The translations under genes and the position numbers were made by a program. Shown piece by piece: positions 8,125 to 15,708 of a stretch of 28,853 bases of DNA. The stretch spans positions 1-28,853 of the forward strand of contig CAVKOL010000009.1 of NCBI GenBank assembly GCA_963658035.1. Direction: 5' to 3'. Position 1 is the stretch's first letter. Each line of letters starts with the position of its first letter. This stretch comes from Paratractidigestivibacter sp963658035 (GTDB lineage: Bacteria; Actinomycetota; Coriobacteriia; Coriobacteriales; Atopobiaceae). The notes under the pieces were generated by a model. The model was not told the origin of the DNA. It did no database searches and saw only the letters and a program-made list of their open reading frames with translations.

Positions 8125-8685
8125 ATGGCAGAGGAGAAGTACGTTCCCCGTCTTAAAGAGCAGTATTACGCCACCGTGCGTGACGAGCTCCAGAAGCAGT
8201 TCGAGATCAAGAACGTCATGCAGATCCCGCGCATCGAGAAGATCGTCGTCAACATGGGTGTTGGCGAGGCCGCTACCGATGCCAAGGCCATCGAGGGTGC
8301 CGTCGCCGACCTGCGCGCAATCACCGGCCAGCAGCCGCTCGTGACCCGCGCTCGCAAGTCCATCGCTACCTTCCACCTGCGCGCCGGTATGCCCATCGGC
8401 GCCAAGGTCACCCTTCGCGGCGACCGCATGTGGGAGTTCCTGGACCGCCTGATCGCCGTCGCCATCCCCCGCATCCGCGACTTCCGCGGCATCTCCGCCA
8501 AGAGCTTCGACGGCCGTGGCAACTTCTCCATGGGCGTGACCGAGCAGCTCATCTTCCCCGAGATCGATTTCGACAAGATCGACCACACCCGCGGCATGGA
8601 CATCACCATCGTGACCACCGCTCCCAACGACGAGCAGGGCAAGGCGCTTCTCACCGCCTTCCACTTCCCGTTCAAGGCGGAGTAG
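8125..8685 (+). CDS. rplE: 50S ribosomal protein L5
   Basis: L5 binds 5S rRNA and contacts the P-site tRNA. The 186 residues include IPRIEKIVVNMGVGEA, then TGQQPLVTRARKSIATFHLRAGMPIG and the end segment DITIVTTAPNDEQGKALL. ATG 8125 is preferred over an in-frame GTG at 8119, because the Shine-Dalgarno AAGGAG occupies 8114-8119 and gives ideal spacing to the ATG. It is the first gene of the second r-protein transcript. Confidence 0.97.
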   Translation: MAEEKYVPRLKEQYYATVRDELQKQFEIKNVMQIPRIEKIVVNMGVGEAATDAKAIEGAVADLRAITGQQPLVTRARKSIATFHLRAGMPIGAKVTLRGDRMWEFLDRLIAVAIPRIRDFRGISAKSFDGRGNFSMGVTEQLIFPEIDFDKIDHTRGMDITIVTTAPNDEQGKALLTAFHFPFKAE

Positions 8686-8703
8686 GCCAATACTTTGTTA
8701 GGA

Positions 8704-8723
8704 AGCCCCGGTTGGCCGGGGCT
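8704..8723 (+). promoter_or_regulatory. Strong hairpin between rplE and rpsZ
   Basis: AGCCCCGG (8704-8711) pairs perfectly with CCGGGGCT (8716-8723) across a 4-nt loop. No T run follows, so it is probably not an intrinsic terminator. It may protect or process the message. Confidence 0.5.
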
Positions 8724-8749
8724 CCAAGATAGCTTTTGAAGGAGGATTT

Positions 8750-8935
8750 GTGGCTAAGACTTCGATGATCGTCAAGGCGTCGCGCGCGCCGAAGTACTCG
8801 ACTCGCAAGCAGAACCGCTGCCAGCGTTGTGGGCGTCCCCACTCCGTCTATCGCAAGTTCGGTTTGTGCCGTGTGTGCTTCCGCGAGCTCGCGAGCAAGG
8901 GCGAGCTTCCTGGCGTCCGCAAGGCAAGCTGGTAG
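8750..8935 (+). CDS. rpsZ: 30S ribosomal protein S14 type Z
   Basis: This is the short zinc-binding form of S14, located in the 30S head. The 61-residue product has two CxxC pairs, C24/C27 (CQRCGRPH) and C40/C43 (CRVCFRELA), and ends VRKASW as expected. The start is GTG 8750 with GGAGG at 8741-8745. The gene sits in the normal place between rplE and rpsH, with an 89-bp structured gap before rpsH. Only this copy is visible, so it is unknown whether a zinc-independent paralogue exists elsewhere. Confidence 0.96.
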   Translation: MAKTSMIVKASRAPKYSTRKQNRCQRCGRPHSVYRKFGLCRVCFRELASKGELPGVRKASW

Positions 8936-8938
8936 GAC

Positions 8939-8968
8939 GTAAGGGCTCTACCGCTCAGGCGCTCTTAC
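8939..8968 (+). promoter_or_regulatory. Hairpin in the rpsZ-rpsH gap
   Basis: GTAAGGGC (8939-8946) can pair with GCTCTTAC (8961-8968) with one G-T wobble across a 14-nt loop, just after the rpsZ stop. No T run follows. Confidence 0.35.
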
Positions 8969-9024
8969 CACGGGTTTGAGCGAACCGGGCACGTAGTTTC
9001 ATCATTATCTAAGGAGAAGAATCA

Positions 9025-9423
9025 ATGCAGATTACCGATCCCGTTTCGGACATGCTGACGCGCATCCGCAACGCCAACTCTGCCAACAAGGCTGAGGTCT
9101 CCATGCCCTCGACCAAGGTTCTGGTTGAGATTGCGCGCGTCATCGCTGAGGAGGGTTACATCGCTGGTTACGAGGTCGAGGACACGACCCCCCAGAAGAC
9201 CCTTCACATCACTCTGAAGTACGGCGAGCGTCACTCCAAGGTTATCCGCGGAATCAAGCGCATCTCTAAGCCGGGTCTTCGTATTTACACCACCGCAGAC
9301 AAGCTTCCTCGCGTTCTTGGTGGCCTTGGTATCGCCATCATCTCCACCTCTAAGGGCATGATGTGCGACCGCGACGCTCGCAAGCTCGGCGTCGGCGGCG
9401 AGGTCATCGGCTACGTTTGGTAA
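9025..9423 (+). CDS. rpsH: 30S ribosomal protein S8
   Basis: S8 is a central-domain 16S rRNA binder and, in E. coli, the repressor of the spc operon. The 132 residues open with ITDPVSDMLTRIRNAN and include KVIRGIKRISKPGLRIY. They end with the signature GIAIISTSKGMMCDRDARK followed by GGEVIGYVW. ATG 9025 has an AAGGAGAAG upstream. The target of autogenous control in this organism is not evident. Confidence 0.97.
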   Translation: MQITDPVSDMLTRIRNANSANKAEVSMPSTKVLVEIARVIAEEGYIAGYEVEDTTPQKTLHITLKYGERHSKVIRGIKRISKPGLRIYTTADKLPRVLGGLGIAIISTSKGMMCDRDARKLGVGGEVIGYVW

Positions 9424-9450
9424 CTTCGACAGGAATGAAAGGAGACACAA

Positions 9451-9987
9451 ATGTCTCGTATTGGTAAGAAGCCTGTCCTGGTTCCCGCTGGAGTCACTGT
9501 GACAGTCGACGGCACCACCGTCACCGCTAAGGGCCCCAAGGGCGAGCTTACTCGCACCTTCTCCGAGCTCATCTCCATCAAGGAGGAGGGCTCCGAGCTG
9601 ATCGTCGAGCGTGTTGACGAGTCCACCGCTTCCAACGCTCAGCAGGGTCTCACCCGCACCCTCATCTTCAACATGGTCACCGGCGTTTCCGAGGGCTTCG
9701 AGAAGAAGCTCGAGCTCACCGGCGTTGGTTACCGTGCCGCTCTTAAGGGCAAGGACCTTGACCTTTCTCTTGGTTACTCTCACCCCGTGGTTTACCCCGC
9801 TCCCGAGAACATCTCGTTCGAGGTGCCTGACAACACCCACATCACCGTCAAGGGTATCTCCAAGGAGCAGGTCGGCCAGGTTGCCGCCGAGATCCGCATG
9901 AAGCGTCCGCCCGAGCCTTACAAGGGCAAGGGTATCCACTACGAGGGCGAGCACATCCGCCGCAAGCTCGGCAAGGCCGCTAAGTAG
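9451..9987 (+). CDS. rplF: 50S ribosomal protein L6
   Basis: L6 lies near the factor-binding site of the 50S subunit. The 178 residues begin MSRIGKKPVLVPAGVTV. The conserved centre reads ELTGVGYRAALKGKDLDLSLGYSHPV (a known family block), and the C-terminus has RPPEPYKGKGIHYEGE. An AAAGGAGA precedes ATG 9451. A 68-bp gap before rplR contains short C-rich and G-rich complementary runs. Confidence 0.97.
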   Translation: MSRIGKKPVLVPAGVTVTVDGTTVTAKGPKGELTRTFSELISIKEEGSELIVERVDESTASNAQQGLTRTLIFNMVTGVSEGFEKKLELTGVGYRAALKGKDLDLSLGYSHPVVYPAPENISFEVPDNTHITVKGISKEQVGQVAAEIRMKRPPEPYKGKGIHYEGEHIRRKLGKAAK

Positions 9988-10055
9988 TAGGAAGACCTAG
10001 ACCATAGCTTAAGTACCCTCACCCCGTCAGGTGGGGGCGAGTCTAAGGAGAAGGA

Positions 10056-10424
10056 ATGAACAAGCAGCAGGCCAAGAAGGCCGGTCTCGAGCGTCGTAAG
10101 CGCCGCGTCCGCGCCAAGGTCTCCGGTACCGCCGAGCGTCCGCGCCTCAGCGTGCACCGCACCAACGCAAACATCTACGCTCAGGTCATCAACGATGTGA
10201 ACGGCACCACCCTGTGCTCTGCCTCCACTCTTGACCCTGAGTTCCGTGCCACCGGCAAGGTTGCCTCCAACAAGGACGCAGCTGCATTTGTTGGCGAGCT
10301 CGTGGGCAAGCGTGCCGTCGAGAAGGGCATCACCGAGGTCACCTTCGACCGCGGTGGTCGCGTTTATCACGGCCGTGTCCAGGCTCTGGCAGACGGTGCC
10401 CGCAACGCGGGCCTGAAGTTCTAG
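10056..10424 (+). CDS. rplR: 50S ribosomal protein L18
   Basis: L18 binds 5S rRNA together with L5. The 122 residues show the Arg/Lys-rich start KAGLERRKRRVRAKVSGTAE and the fold core RPRLSVHRTNANIYAQVIND. The 3' portion has FDRGGRVYHGRVQALADGARNAGL. The start is ATG 10056 after AAGGAGAAGG. It is 9 bp upstream of rpsE, whose Shine-Dalgarno overlaps the rplR stop. Confidence 0.97.
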   Translation: MNKQQAKKAGLERRKRRVRAKVSGTAERPRLSVHRTNANIYAQVINDVNGTTLCSASTLDPEFRATGKVASNKDAAAFVGELVGKRAVEKGITEVTFDRGGRVYHGRVQALADGARNAGLKF

Positions 10425-10433
10425 GAGGATTCA

Positions 10434-10955
10434 ATGGCACGTGATCGTAAGCGCCAGCAGGATACGGATCTTCAGGAGCGCGTCGTCTACATTCACCGCG
10501 TTTCTAAGACCGTCAAGGGCGGCCGTCGTATGTCCCTTCTCGCCCTCGTGGTCGTGGGCGACGGCAAGGGCAACGTGGGCCTTGGCATGGGCAAGTCCGC
10601 TGAGGTGCCTCTGGCCATCTCCAAGGCTGTCGAGGACGCCAAGAAGAACATGTTCCACGTCGACGTCACCGCTTCCGGCACCGTTCCTCACACCGTTGAG
10701 GGCCACTACGGTGCAGGCCGCGTTCTCATCAAGCCGGCTGTCGAGGGTACCGGTGTCATCGCCGGCGGCCCCGTCCGTCCGCTTTTCGAGCTCGCTGGCA
10801 TCACCAACGTTCTTTCTAAGTCTCTCGGCACCGACAACGCCCTTAACATGATTAAGGCCGCCGCCGAGGGCCTGAAGGAGCTCTCCAGCCCGGAGAAGGT
10901 CGCTGAGCGTCGCGGCATCACCGTCTCCGAGATGTTCGTCGGGAAGGAGAACTAA
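10434..10955 (+). CDS. rpsE: 30S ribosomal protein S5
   Basis: S5 contributes to decoding accuracy and the mRNA entry channel. The 173 residues contain VYIHRVSKTVKGGRRMSLLA, then VVGDGKGNVGLGMGKSAEVP and AAAEGLKELSSPEKVAERRG. GGAGG at 10425-10429 is immediately after the rplR stop, and ATG is at 10434. rpmD follows after 2 bp, so the two are probably coupled. Confidence 0.97.
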   Translation: MARDRKRQQDTDLQERVVYIHRVSKTVKGGRRMSLLALVVVGDGKGNVGLGMGKSAEVPLAISKAVEDAKKNMFHVDVTASGTVPHTVEGHYGAGRVLIKPAVEGTGVIAGGPVRPLFELAGITNVLSKSLGTDNALNMIKAAAEGLKELSSPEKVAERRGITVSEMFVGKEN

Positions 10956-10957
10956 AA

Positions 10958-11143
10958 ATGGCTCAGTCCCTCAAGATTACTCTCGTCCGCAGCGCTGTCT
11001 GCGGCGTCAAGAAGGATCAGACCGCCACTTGCAAGGCTCTTGGCCTTCGCAAGATCGGCGACTCTGTCGAGCAGCCGGACAACCCGAGCATCCGTGGAAT
11101 GATCTTCAAGGTCAAGCACCTTGTCGATGTTGTAGAGAACTAG
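10958..11143 (+). CDS. rpmD: 50S ribosomal protein L30
   Basis: L30 is a small 50S protein absent from several lineages. The 61 residues fit the family: LKITLVRSAVCGVKKDQTAT, then LGLRKIGDSVEQPDNPSIRGMI. The C-terminus reads VKHLVDVVEN. ATG 10958 uses the AAGGAGA inside the end of rpsE. It lies 12 bp before rplO in standard order. Confidence 0.96.
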   Translation: MAQSLKITLVRSAVCGVKKDQTATCKALGLRKIGDSVEQPDNPSIRGMIFKVKHLVDVVEN

Positions 11144-11155
11144 GAGTCACTCACT

Positions 11156-11605
11156 ATGCAGCTCAACGATCTGCGTCCCGCTGAGGGCTCGCGCAAGAAC
11201 CGCAAGCGCATTGGCCGCGGCAACTCTTCTGGCCACGGCACCACCGCTGGCCGCGGTAACAAGGGCCAGCTTTCCCGCTCCGGCGGCGGCAAGGGTTCCG
11301 GGTTCGAGGGTGGCCAGCAGCCCCTGGCTATGCGCCTTCCTAAGCTCCCCGGTTTCATCAACCACAACCGCACCGAGTACACCCCGGTCAACGTTTCTCG
11401 CCTCGAGGAGCTCTTTGCCGACGGCGAGACCGTCGACGCCGAGGCTCTTCTCGCCAAGAACGTCATCAAGAGCCAGTTCGAGCTCGTCAAGGTCCTTGGC
11501 GACGGCGAGCTGACCAAGAAGCTCACCGTTAAGGTCGACAAGGTTTCCGCCTCTGCGCAGGCTAAGATTGAGGCGGCCGGTGGAAAGGTCGAGCAGGCGT
11601 GCTAA
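11156..11605 (+). CDS. rplO: 50S ribosomal protein L15
   Basis: L15 is a late-assembly 50S protein with a long glycine- and basic-rich N-terminal extension. The 149 residues have LRPAEGSRKNRKRIGRGNSSGHG, a Gly-rich segment to about residue 55, and FEGGQQPLAMRLPKLPGF. The C-terminal domain ends KIEAAGGKVEQAC. ATG 11156 follows a TAGGAG that overlaps the rpmD stop. The end overlaps the secY GTG start by 7 bases, indicating coupling. Confidence 0.96.
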   Translation: MQLNDLRPAEGSRKNRKRIGRGNSSGHGTTAGRGNKGQLSRSGGGKGSGFEGGQQPLAMRLPKLPGFINHNRTEYTPVNVSRLEELFADGETVDAEALLAKNVIKSQFELVKVLGDGELTKKLTVKVDKVSASAQAKIEAAGGKVEQAC

Positions 11606-12876
11606 AGGGACTTGCCAACGCTTTTCGCGTTCCGGAACTGAGGAAGAAGCTCCTCCTTACGTGCGGCATTCTGCTGCTCTATAGGTTTGGCGCTTACCTT
11701 CCCGTTCCGGGTGCACCGTTCCAGGACATGCTGGGCGCTTATCAGTCCGGCCTGTCCTCGAGCGGAGCCATGGCCGTGCTTAACCTCTTCTCTGGTGGCG
11801 CGCTTTCCCGCATGTCGGTTTTCAGCCTCGGAATCATGCCTTACATCACCGCGCAGATCATTCTGCAGCTGATGCAGACGGTGATTCCGTCTCTTGGCGA
11901 GCTTGCCAAGGAGGGTGAGGCCGGTCAGCGTAAGATTACGCAGTACACGCGCTACCTCACCATTGGCCTTGCTCTGCTCAACGCCGTTGGCTACCTGTTC
12001 CTCTTTAGGAGCTACGGCGTCTCCTTCCAGAACATGGGCATCCCCGAGCTTCTGGAAGACTTCATCGTTGTCTTTACCATGCTTGTTGGTGCGATCATCA
12101 TCATGTGGCTGGGCGAGGTCATCACCCAGCGCGGTATCGGCAACGGCATGTCGCTCATCATCTTCGCTAACATCATGAGCGGCCTGCCTACGTCTCTGAT
12201 CTCTTCTGTGACGTCTGGCGGCAACGTCATCTTGACCGTTGTCACCATGGTCGTCATCGTCGCGATCATCCCGCTCATCGTTTACGTCGAGCGCGGTCAG
12301 AGGCGTATCCCCATCCAGTACGCTAAGCGCGTCGTTGGCCGTAGGATGATGGGTGGCCAGTCCACCTACCTTCCCATCAAGGTGAACACCGCGGGCGTTG
12401 TGCCGATCATTTTCGCTTCTGCGATTTTGTATCTGCCGGCCCAGATCGCTGTGTTCTTCCCCAACGTCGCCTGGGTCCAGGCTTTTGCCAACGCCCTTTC
12501 GTCTGGTTGGATCAACTGGGTTCTCTCGGTTGTTTTGATCGTTGCCTTTGCGTACTTCTACTCCTCGATGGTCTTCAACCCCACCGAGACGGCAGACCAG
12601 CTGCGCAAGCAGGGCGGTTTCATCCCCGGCGTTCGTCCGGGCACGGCTACCGCCAACTACATCAAGAACGTCATCGACCACGTCACCTTGCCTGGTGCCC
12701 TGTTCATGTCTGTTCTGGCTGTGGTGCCAACGATCATCTTCTGGTTCACGGGTAACTCCCTGATCCAGGCTTTTGGAGGAACGTCGGTCCTCATCATGGT
12801 TGGCGTTGCAATGGATACGTTGTCTTCCATTGAGAGTCAGCTTAAGATGCATAACTACGACGGCTTCTTCAAGTAA
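11599..12876 (+). CDS. secY: Preprotein translocase subunit SecY
   Basis: SecY is the channel-forming subunit of the general secretion translocon in the cytoplasmic membrane. The 425-residue product has ten hydrophobic segments. Diagnostic parts are KLLLTCGILLLYRFGAYLPVPG (TM1), SVFSLGIMPYITAQIILQL, the loop EVITQRGIGNGMSLIIFA, the ribosome-binding loop VERGQRRIPIQYAKRVVGRR, and the C-terminal KQGGFIPGVRPG. The start is GTG 11599, overlapping the rplO end. No better start is seen, and GGTGGAAAGG upstream may serve as ribosome binding site. A terminator lies after it. Confidence 0.97.
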   Translation: MLKGLANAFRVPELRKKLLLTCGILLLYRFGAYLPVPGAPFQDMLGAYQSGLSSSGAMAVLNLFSGGALSRMSVFSLGIMPYITAQIILQLMQTVIPSLGELAKEGEAGQRKITQYTRYLTIGLALLNAVGYLFLFRSYGVSFQNMGIPELLEDFIVVFTMLVGAIIIMWLGEVITQRGIGNGMSLIIFANIMSGLPTSLISSVTSGGNVILTVVTMVVIVAIIPLIVYVERGQRRIPIQYAKRVVGRRMMGGQSTYLPIKVNTAGVVPIIFASAILYLPAQIAVFFPNVAWVQAFANALSSGWINWVLSVVLIVAFAYFYSSMVFNPTETADQLRKQGGFIPGVRPGTATANYIKNVIDHVTLPGALFMSVLAVVPTIIFWFTGNSLIQAFGGTSVLIMVGVAMDTLSSIESQLKMHNYDGFFK

Positions 12877-12886
12877 GCATTTTGTA

Positions 12887-12920
12887 GGGGCAGACGCAAT
12901 TATTCGTCTGCCCCTTTTTT
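12887..12920 (+). terminator. Intrinsic terminator after secY, abutting the adk RBS
   Basis: GGGGCAGACG (12887-12896) and CGTCTGCCCC (12905-12914) form a perfect 10-bp stem with an 8-nt loop, followed by six T. The adk Shine-Dalgarno AGGAG begins at the very next base, so adk needs read-through or a promoter inside secY. Confidence 0.93.
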
Positions 12921-12939
12921 AGGAGAAAGGCAAGAAGAC

Positions 12940-13566
12940 ATGAACATTGTTCTTCTCGGCGCACCTGGTGCCGGCAAGGGAACCCAGGGCCAGAAGCTCG
13001 TTGCCGAGTTTGGCTTTGCCCACATCTCTACCGGCGACCTTCTGCGCGCGGCCGTCAAGGCCGGTTCTGAGCTGGGCGTCAAGGCCAAGAGCTACATGGA
13101 GTCCGGCCAGCTTGTGCCTGACTCCCTGGTCATCGACCTGGTCAAGGAGCGCCTTGCCGCCGACGATGCCAAAAAGGGCTTTATCCTGGACGGCTTCCCT
13201 CGCAACACCGCGCAGGCCGTGACCCTGGACTCCGAGCTTGCCGAGATGGGCCTCAAGCTTGACGCCGCCCTTCTCGTCGACGTGCCCGACGAGTCGGTTG
13301 TCCTGCGCCTGAGCTCTCGCCGTACCTGCAAGAGCTGCGGCTACACCGCCCCCGCCGGCACTTGCGAGTGCCCGCGCTGCAAGGGCGAGATGTACCAGCG
13401 CGACGACGACAAGCCCGAGACCATCCAGCGTCGTCTTGACACCTATCACACGCAGACCGCTCCCTTGGTCGAGTACTACAAGGGTCACTCGATCCTCAAG
13501 GAGGTCAACGGTGACCGCGCCGTCGACTTGGTCTATGCCCAGGTAAAGGATCTTCTCGGTTTATGA
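12940..13566 (+). CDS. adk: Adenylate kinase
   Basis: Adenylate kinase interconverts ATP, AMP and ADP in the cytosol. The 208 residues begin with the P-loop GAPGAGKGTQ. They contain ISTGDLLRAAV and the AMP-binding FILDGFPRN, then the lid region after residue 125. The lid carries cysteines 130/133 and 144/147, a likely structural zinc site, plus an extra Cys142. The stretch between the pairs is shorter than in Bacillus-type enzymes. ATG 12940 follows AGGAGAAAGG. The stop overlaps the map start (ATGA). Confidence 0.95.
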   Translation: MNIVLLGAPGAGKGTQGQKLVAEFGFAHISTGDLLRAAVKAGSELGVKAKSYMESGQLVPDSLVIDLVKERLAADDAKKGFILDGFPRNTAQAVTLDSELAEMGLKLDAALLVDVPDESVVLRLSSRRTCKSCGYTAPAGTCECPRCKGEMYQRDDDKPETIQRRLDTYHTQTAPLVEYYKGHSILKEVNGDRAVDLVYAQVKDLLGL

Positions 13567-14351
13567 TTCGTATCAAGACTCCCCAAGAGATTGAGCAGAT
13601 GAAGGCCGCCGGAGCTATCTCCAAGGCGGCTCTTCGTCTGTGTGGCTCGCTTATCAAGCCCGGCGTCTCGACCTATGACCTTGACCAAGCTGTCGAGAAG
13701 TTCATCCGCTCGCAGCAGGCCGTGCCTACCTTCAAGGGCTACAGCGGTTTTCCCGCCAGCATCTGCGCCTCGGTCAACGAGCAGATTGTCCACGGCATCC
13801 CGTCGCCTGCGGTTGTTCTCAACGAGGGCGATATCATCTCGATCGACACCGGCGCCACCTTTGGCGGTTGGGTAGGGGACAACGCCTGGACCTTCTATGT
13901 TGGCGAGGTCTCTGACGCCGAGAAGGGCCTGTGCGAGTGCACCCGCGACTGCCTTAAGGCCGCCATCGAGCAGGCCGTCCCCGGCAACCGCCTGGGTGAC
14001 ATCGGCCACGCGGTCCAAAAGCTGGCCGAGGACAACGGCTACGGCGTCGTTCGCGACTACGTGGGCCACGGCGTCGGTCACGTGATGCACGAGGACCCCG
14101 AGGTCCGCAACTATGGTCGCCCCGGTCGCGGCGTCAAGCTGCAGGCCGGCATGGTCATCGCGATCGAGCCCATGATCTGCCTGGGCACCTACGAGTGCAA
14201 GACCCTGCAAAACGGCTGGACCGTTGTCACGCGCGACGGCCAGGCGGCTGCCCACTACGAGAACACCGTCGCCATCACCAACGACGGCCCGGTGATCTTG
14301 ACGGCTGACGAGCAGGGTCCCTGGTGCGAGATGCAGGGTGGCCAGCAGTAG
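13563..14351 (+). CDS. map: Methionine aminopeptidase, type I
   Basis: This enzyme removes the N-terminal methionine from nascent proteins. The 262 residues begin IRIKTPQEIEQMKAAG, as in type Ia enzymes without an N-terminal extension. The metal ligands are in place: Asp95 (SIDTG), Asp106 (VGDNAWTF), His169 (VGHGVGH), Glu202 (AIEPMI) and Glu233 (HYENT). The substrate-facing His77 is in VHGIP. ATG 13563 overlaps the adk stop by 4 bases. This places map in a coupled adk-map unit between secY and infA, a common arrangement. Confidence 0.96.
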   Translation: MIRIKTPQEIEQMKAAGAISKAALRLCGSLIKPGVSTYDLDQAVEKFIRSQQAVPTFKGYSGFPASICASVNEQIVHGIPSPAVVLNEGDIISIDTGATFGGWVGDNAWTFYVGEVSDAEKGLCECTRDCLKAAIEQAVPGNRLGDIGHAVQKLAEDNGYGVVRDYVGHGVGHVMHEDPEVRNYGRPGRGVKLQAGMVIAIEPMICLGTYECKTLQNGWTVVTRDGQAAAHYENTVAITNDGPVILTADEQGPWCEMQGGQQ

Positions 14352-14410
14352 GCCCCTATAGCACAAATTCTGCGGGTGTTGTTGACGTTGTGGACGTTTT
14401 TACATGCCCG

Positions 14411-14439
14411 TGGAAATTTTTCTGATGTTTCGGTAAGAT
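14411..14439 (+). promoter_or_regulatory. Possible promoter for infA-rplQ
   Basis: TGGAAA (14411-14416), a 17-bp spacer and TAAGAT (14434-14439) each match the sigma70 consensus at four of six positions. It lies in the 124-bp gap after map, where no terminator is visible. Confidence 0.4.
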
Positions 14440-14475
14440 TGATGGTCGCTGTCACGGCGTAGAGAGGGTACTAAC

Positions 14476-14694
14476 TTGAGCAAGCAAGACGCTATCGAGC
14501 TTGAGGGCAAGGTCATCGAGCCTTTGCCCAACGCAATGTTTAATGTTGAGCTTGAGAACGGAAAGACCATTCTTTGCACCATCTCTGGCAAGATCAGGAT
14601 GAACTACATCCGTATCCTGCCTGGTGACAAAGTTGTAGTGGAGATTTCTCCCTACGATTTGACCCGAGGCCGCATTACTTATCGCTATAAGTAA
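14476..14694 (+). CDS. infA: Translation initiation factor IF-1
   Basis: IF-1 binds the 30S A site during initiation. The 72-residue OB-fold protein has the family sequence IELEGKVIEPLPNAMFNVEL, then SGKIRMNYIRILPGDKVVVE and DLTRGRITYRYK. The start is TTG 14476 with AGAGAGGGT upstream, giving MSKQD, a normal IF-1 N-terminus. It is the first gene after a possible promoter and precedes rpmJ, rpsM, rpsK, rpsD and rpoA. Confidence 0.96.
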   Translation: MSKQDAIELEGKVIEPLPNAMFNVELENGKTILCTISGKIRMNYIRILPGDKVVVEISPYDLTRGRITYRYK

Positions 14695-14777
14695 GGTGTC
14701 CTCCACAGCCTGGGATATAAGCGCCAGCGGCTGGGCGATGACATAGATGGTATTAGAACTACCGAAAGGAATGACTC

Positions 14778-14891
14778 ATGAAGGTACGTCCTTCGGTCAA
14801 GAAGATGTGCGACAAGTGCAAGGTCATTCGTCGCCACGGCAAGGTTTACGTCATTTGCGAGAACCCGCGCCACAAGCAGCGTCAGGGCTAA
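14778..14891 (+). CDS. rpmJ: 50S ribosomal protein L36
   Basis: L36 is the smallest 50S protein and is usually zinc-bound. The translation from ATG 14778 is 37 residues, starting MKVRPSVKKMCDKCKVIRRH. The zinc ligands Cys11, Cys14, Cys27 and His32 are all present, so this is the zinc-containing form. GAAAGGA at 14763-14769 is a suitable ribosome binding site. It is located between infA and rpsM as in most bacteria. Confidence 0.96.
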   Translation: MKVRPSVKKMCDKCKVIRRHGKVYVICENPRHKQRQG

Positions 14892-14906
14892 GGAAGGAGC
14901 TCCAAG

Positions 14907-15275
14907 TTGGCCCGTATTAACGGCGTCGACCTTCCGCGCGAGAAGCGCGTCGAGGTCGGTCTTACTTACATTTTCGGCATCGGCCAGACCAGCGCTACCA
15001 AGATTTGCGCTGAGACCGGTGTTAACCCCGACACCCGCGTCAAGGATTTGACCGAGGACGAGGTCACCAAGATTCGTGATTACATCGATGCTAACTTCAC
15101 CACCGAGGGCGACCTCCGTCGTGAGGTGCGTCAGAACATCGCCCGTCTTATGGAGATCGGCTGCTACCGTGGCCTGCGTCACCGCAAGGGTCTTCCCGTC
15201 CGCGGCCAGCGCACCCACACCAACGCTCGCACCCGCAAGGGCAAGAAGCGTCAAATCGGCGGCAAGAAGAAGTAG
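14907..15275 (+). CDS. rpsM: 30S ribosomal protein S13
   Basis: S13 lies in the 30S head and contacts tRNA and the 50S bridge. The 122 residues begin MARINGVDLPREKRVEVGLT. They include YIFGIGQTSA and end with GLRHRKGLPVRGQRTHTNAR plus a basic tail. The start is TTG 14907 after AAGGAAGGAG. This is one of several TTG starts in the window. rpsK follows after 16 bp. Confidence 0.96.
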   Translation: MARINGVDLPREKRVEVGLTYIFGIGQTSATKICAETGVNPDTRVKDLTEDEVTKIRDYIDANFTTEGDLRREVRQNIARLMEIGCYRGLRHRKGLPVRGQRTHTNARTRKGKKRQIGGKKK

Positions 15276-15291
15276 GACAAGGGGATAACAC

Positions 15292-15693
15292 ATGGCGCAG
15301 AAAAAGAACGCTCGCAACACCCGCGTCCGTCGCTCCGAGCGTAAGAACATCGCTGTGGGCCAGGCCCACATCAAGAGCACTTTCAACAACACGATCGTCT
15401 CGATCACCGATCCTCAGGGCAACGTGATTTCTTGGCAGTCCGGCGGCACCGTGGGTTTCAAGGGCTCCCGTAAGTCCACCCCGTTCGCCGCTCAGCTCGC
15501 TGCCGAGGCCGCCGCTAAGGCCGCCATGGAGCACGGTCTGCACAAGGTCGCCGTCTTCGTCAAGGGCCCCGGCTCTGGTCGCGAGACCGCTATCCGTTCT
15601 CTCCAGGCCGCCGGCCTCGAGGTTTCGGGCATTCAGGACAAGACCCCCATCGCGCACAACGGTTGCCGTCTGAGCAAGCGTCGCCGCGTGTAG
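15292..15693 (+). CDS. rpsK: 30S ribosomal protein S11
   Basis: S11 lies on the 30S platform near the mRNA exit. The 133 residues contain GQAHIKSTFNNTIVSITDPQ, then GFKGSRKSTPFAAQLAAEAA and KGPGSGRETAIRSLQAAGL. The C-terminus PIAHNGCRLSKRRRV is family standard. ATG 15292 has an AAGGGGAT upstream. It sits between rpsM and rpsD. Confidence 0.97.
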   Translation: MAQKKNARNTRVRRSERKNIAVGQAHIKSTFNNTIVSITDPQGNVISWQSGGTVGFKGSRKSTPFAAQLAAEAAAKAAMEHGLHKVAVFVKGPGSGRETAIRSLQAAGLEVSGIQDKTPIAHNGCRLSKRRRV

Positions 15694-15708
15694 GTAGGAG
15701 GATAAACA

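Noticed and set aside
8704..8723. Intrinsic terminator between rplE and rpsZ
   Set aside because: The stem is strong but no T run follows, and the genes belong to one conserved operon.
11602..12852. Long antisense open frame across secY, and similar long antisense frames across rplC, rplD, rplB, rpsC and rpoA
   Set aside because: They lie exactly opposite highly conserved genes, show low-complexity Asp/Gly/His/Leu-rich translations and no matching ribosome binding sites. They are shadows of GC-rich codon use.
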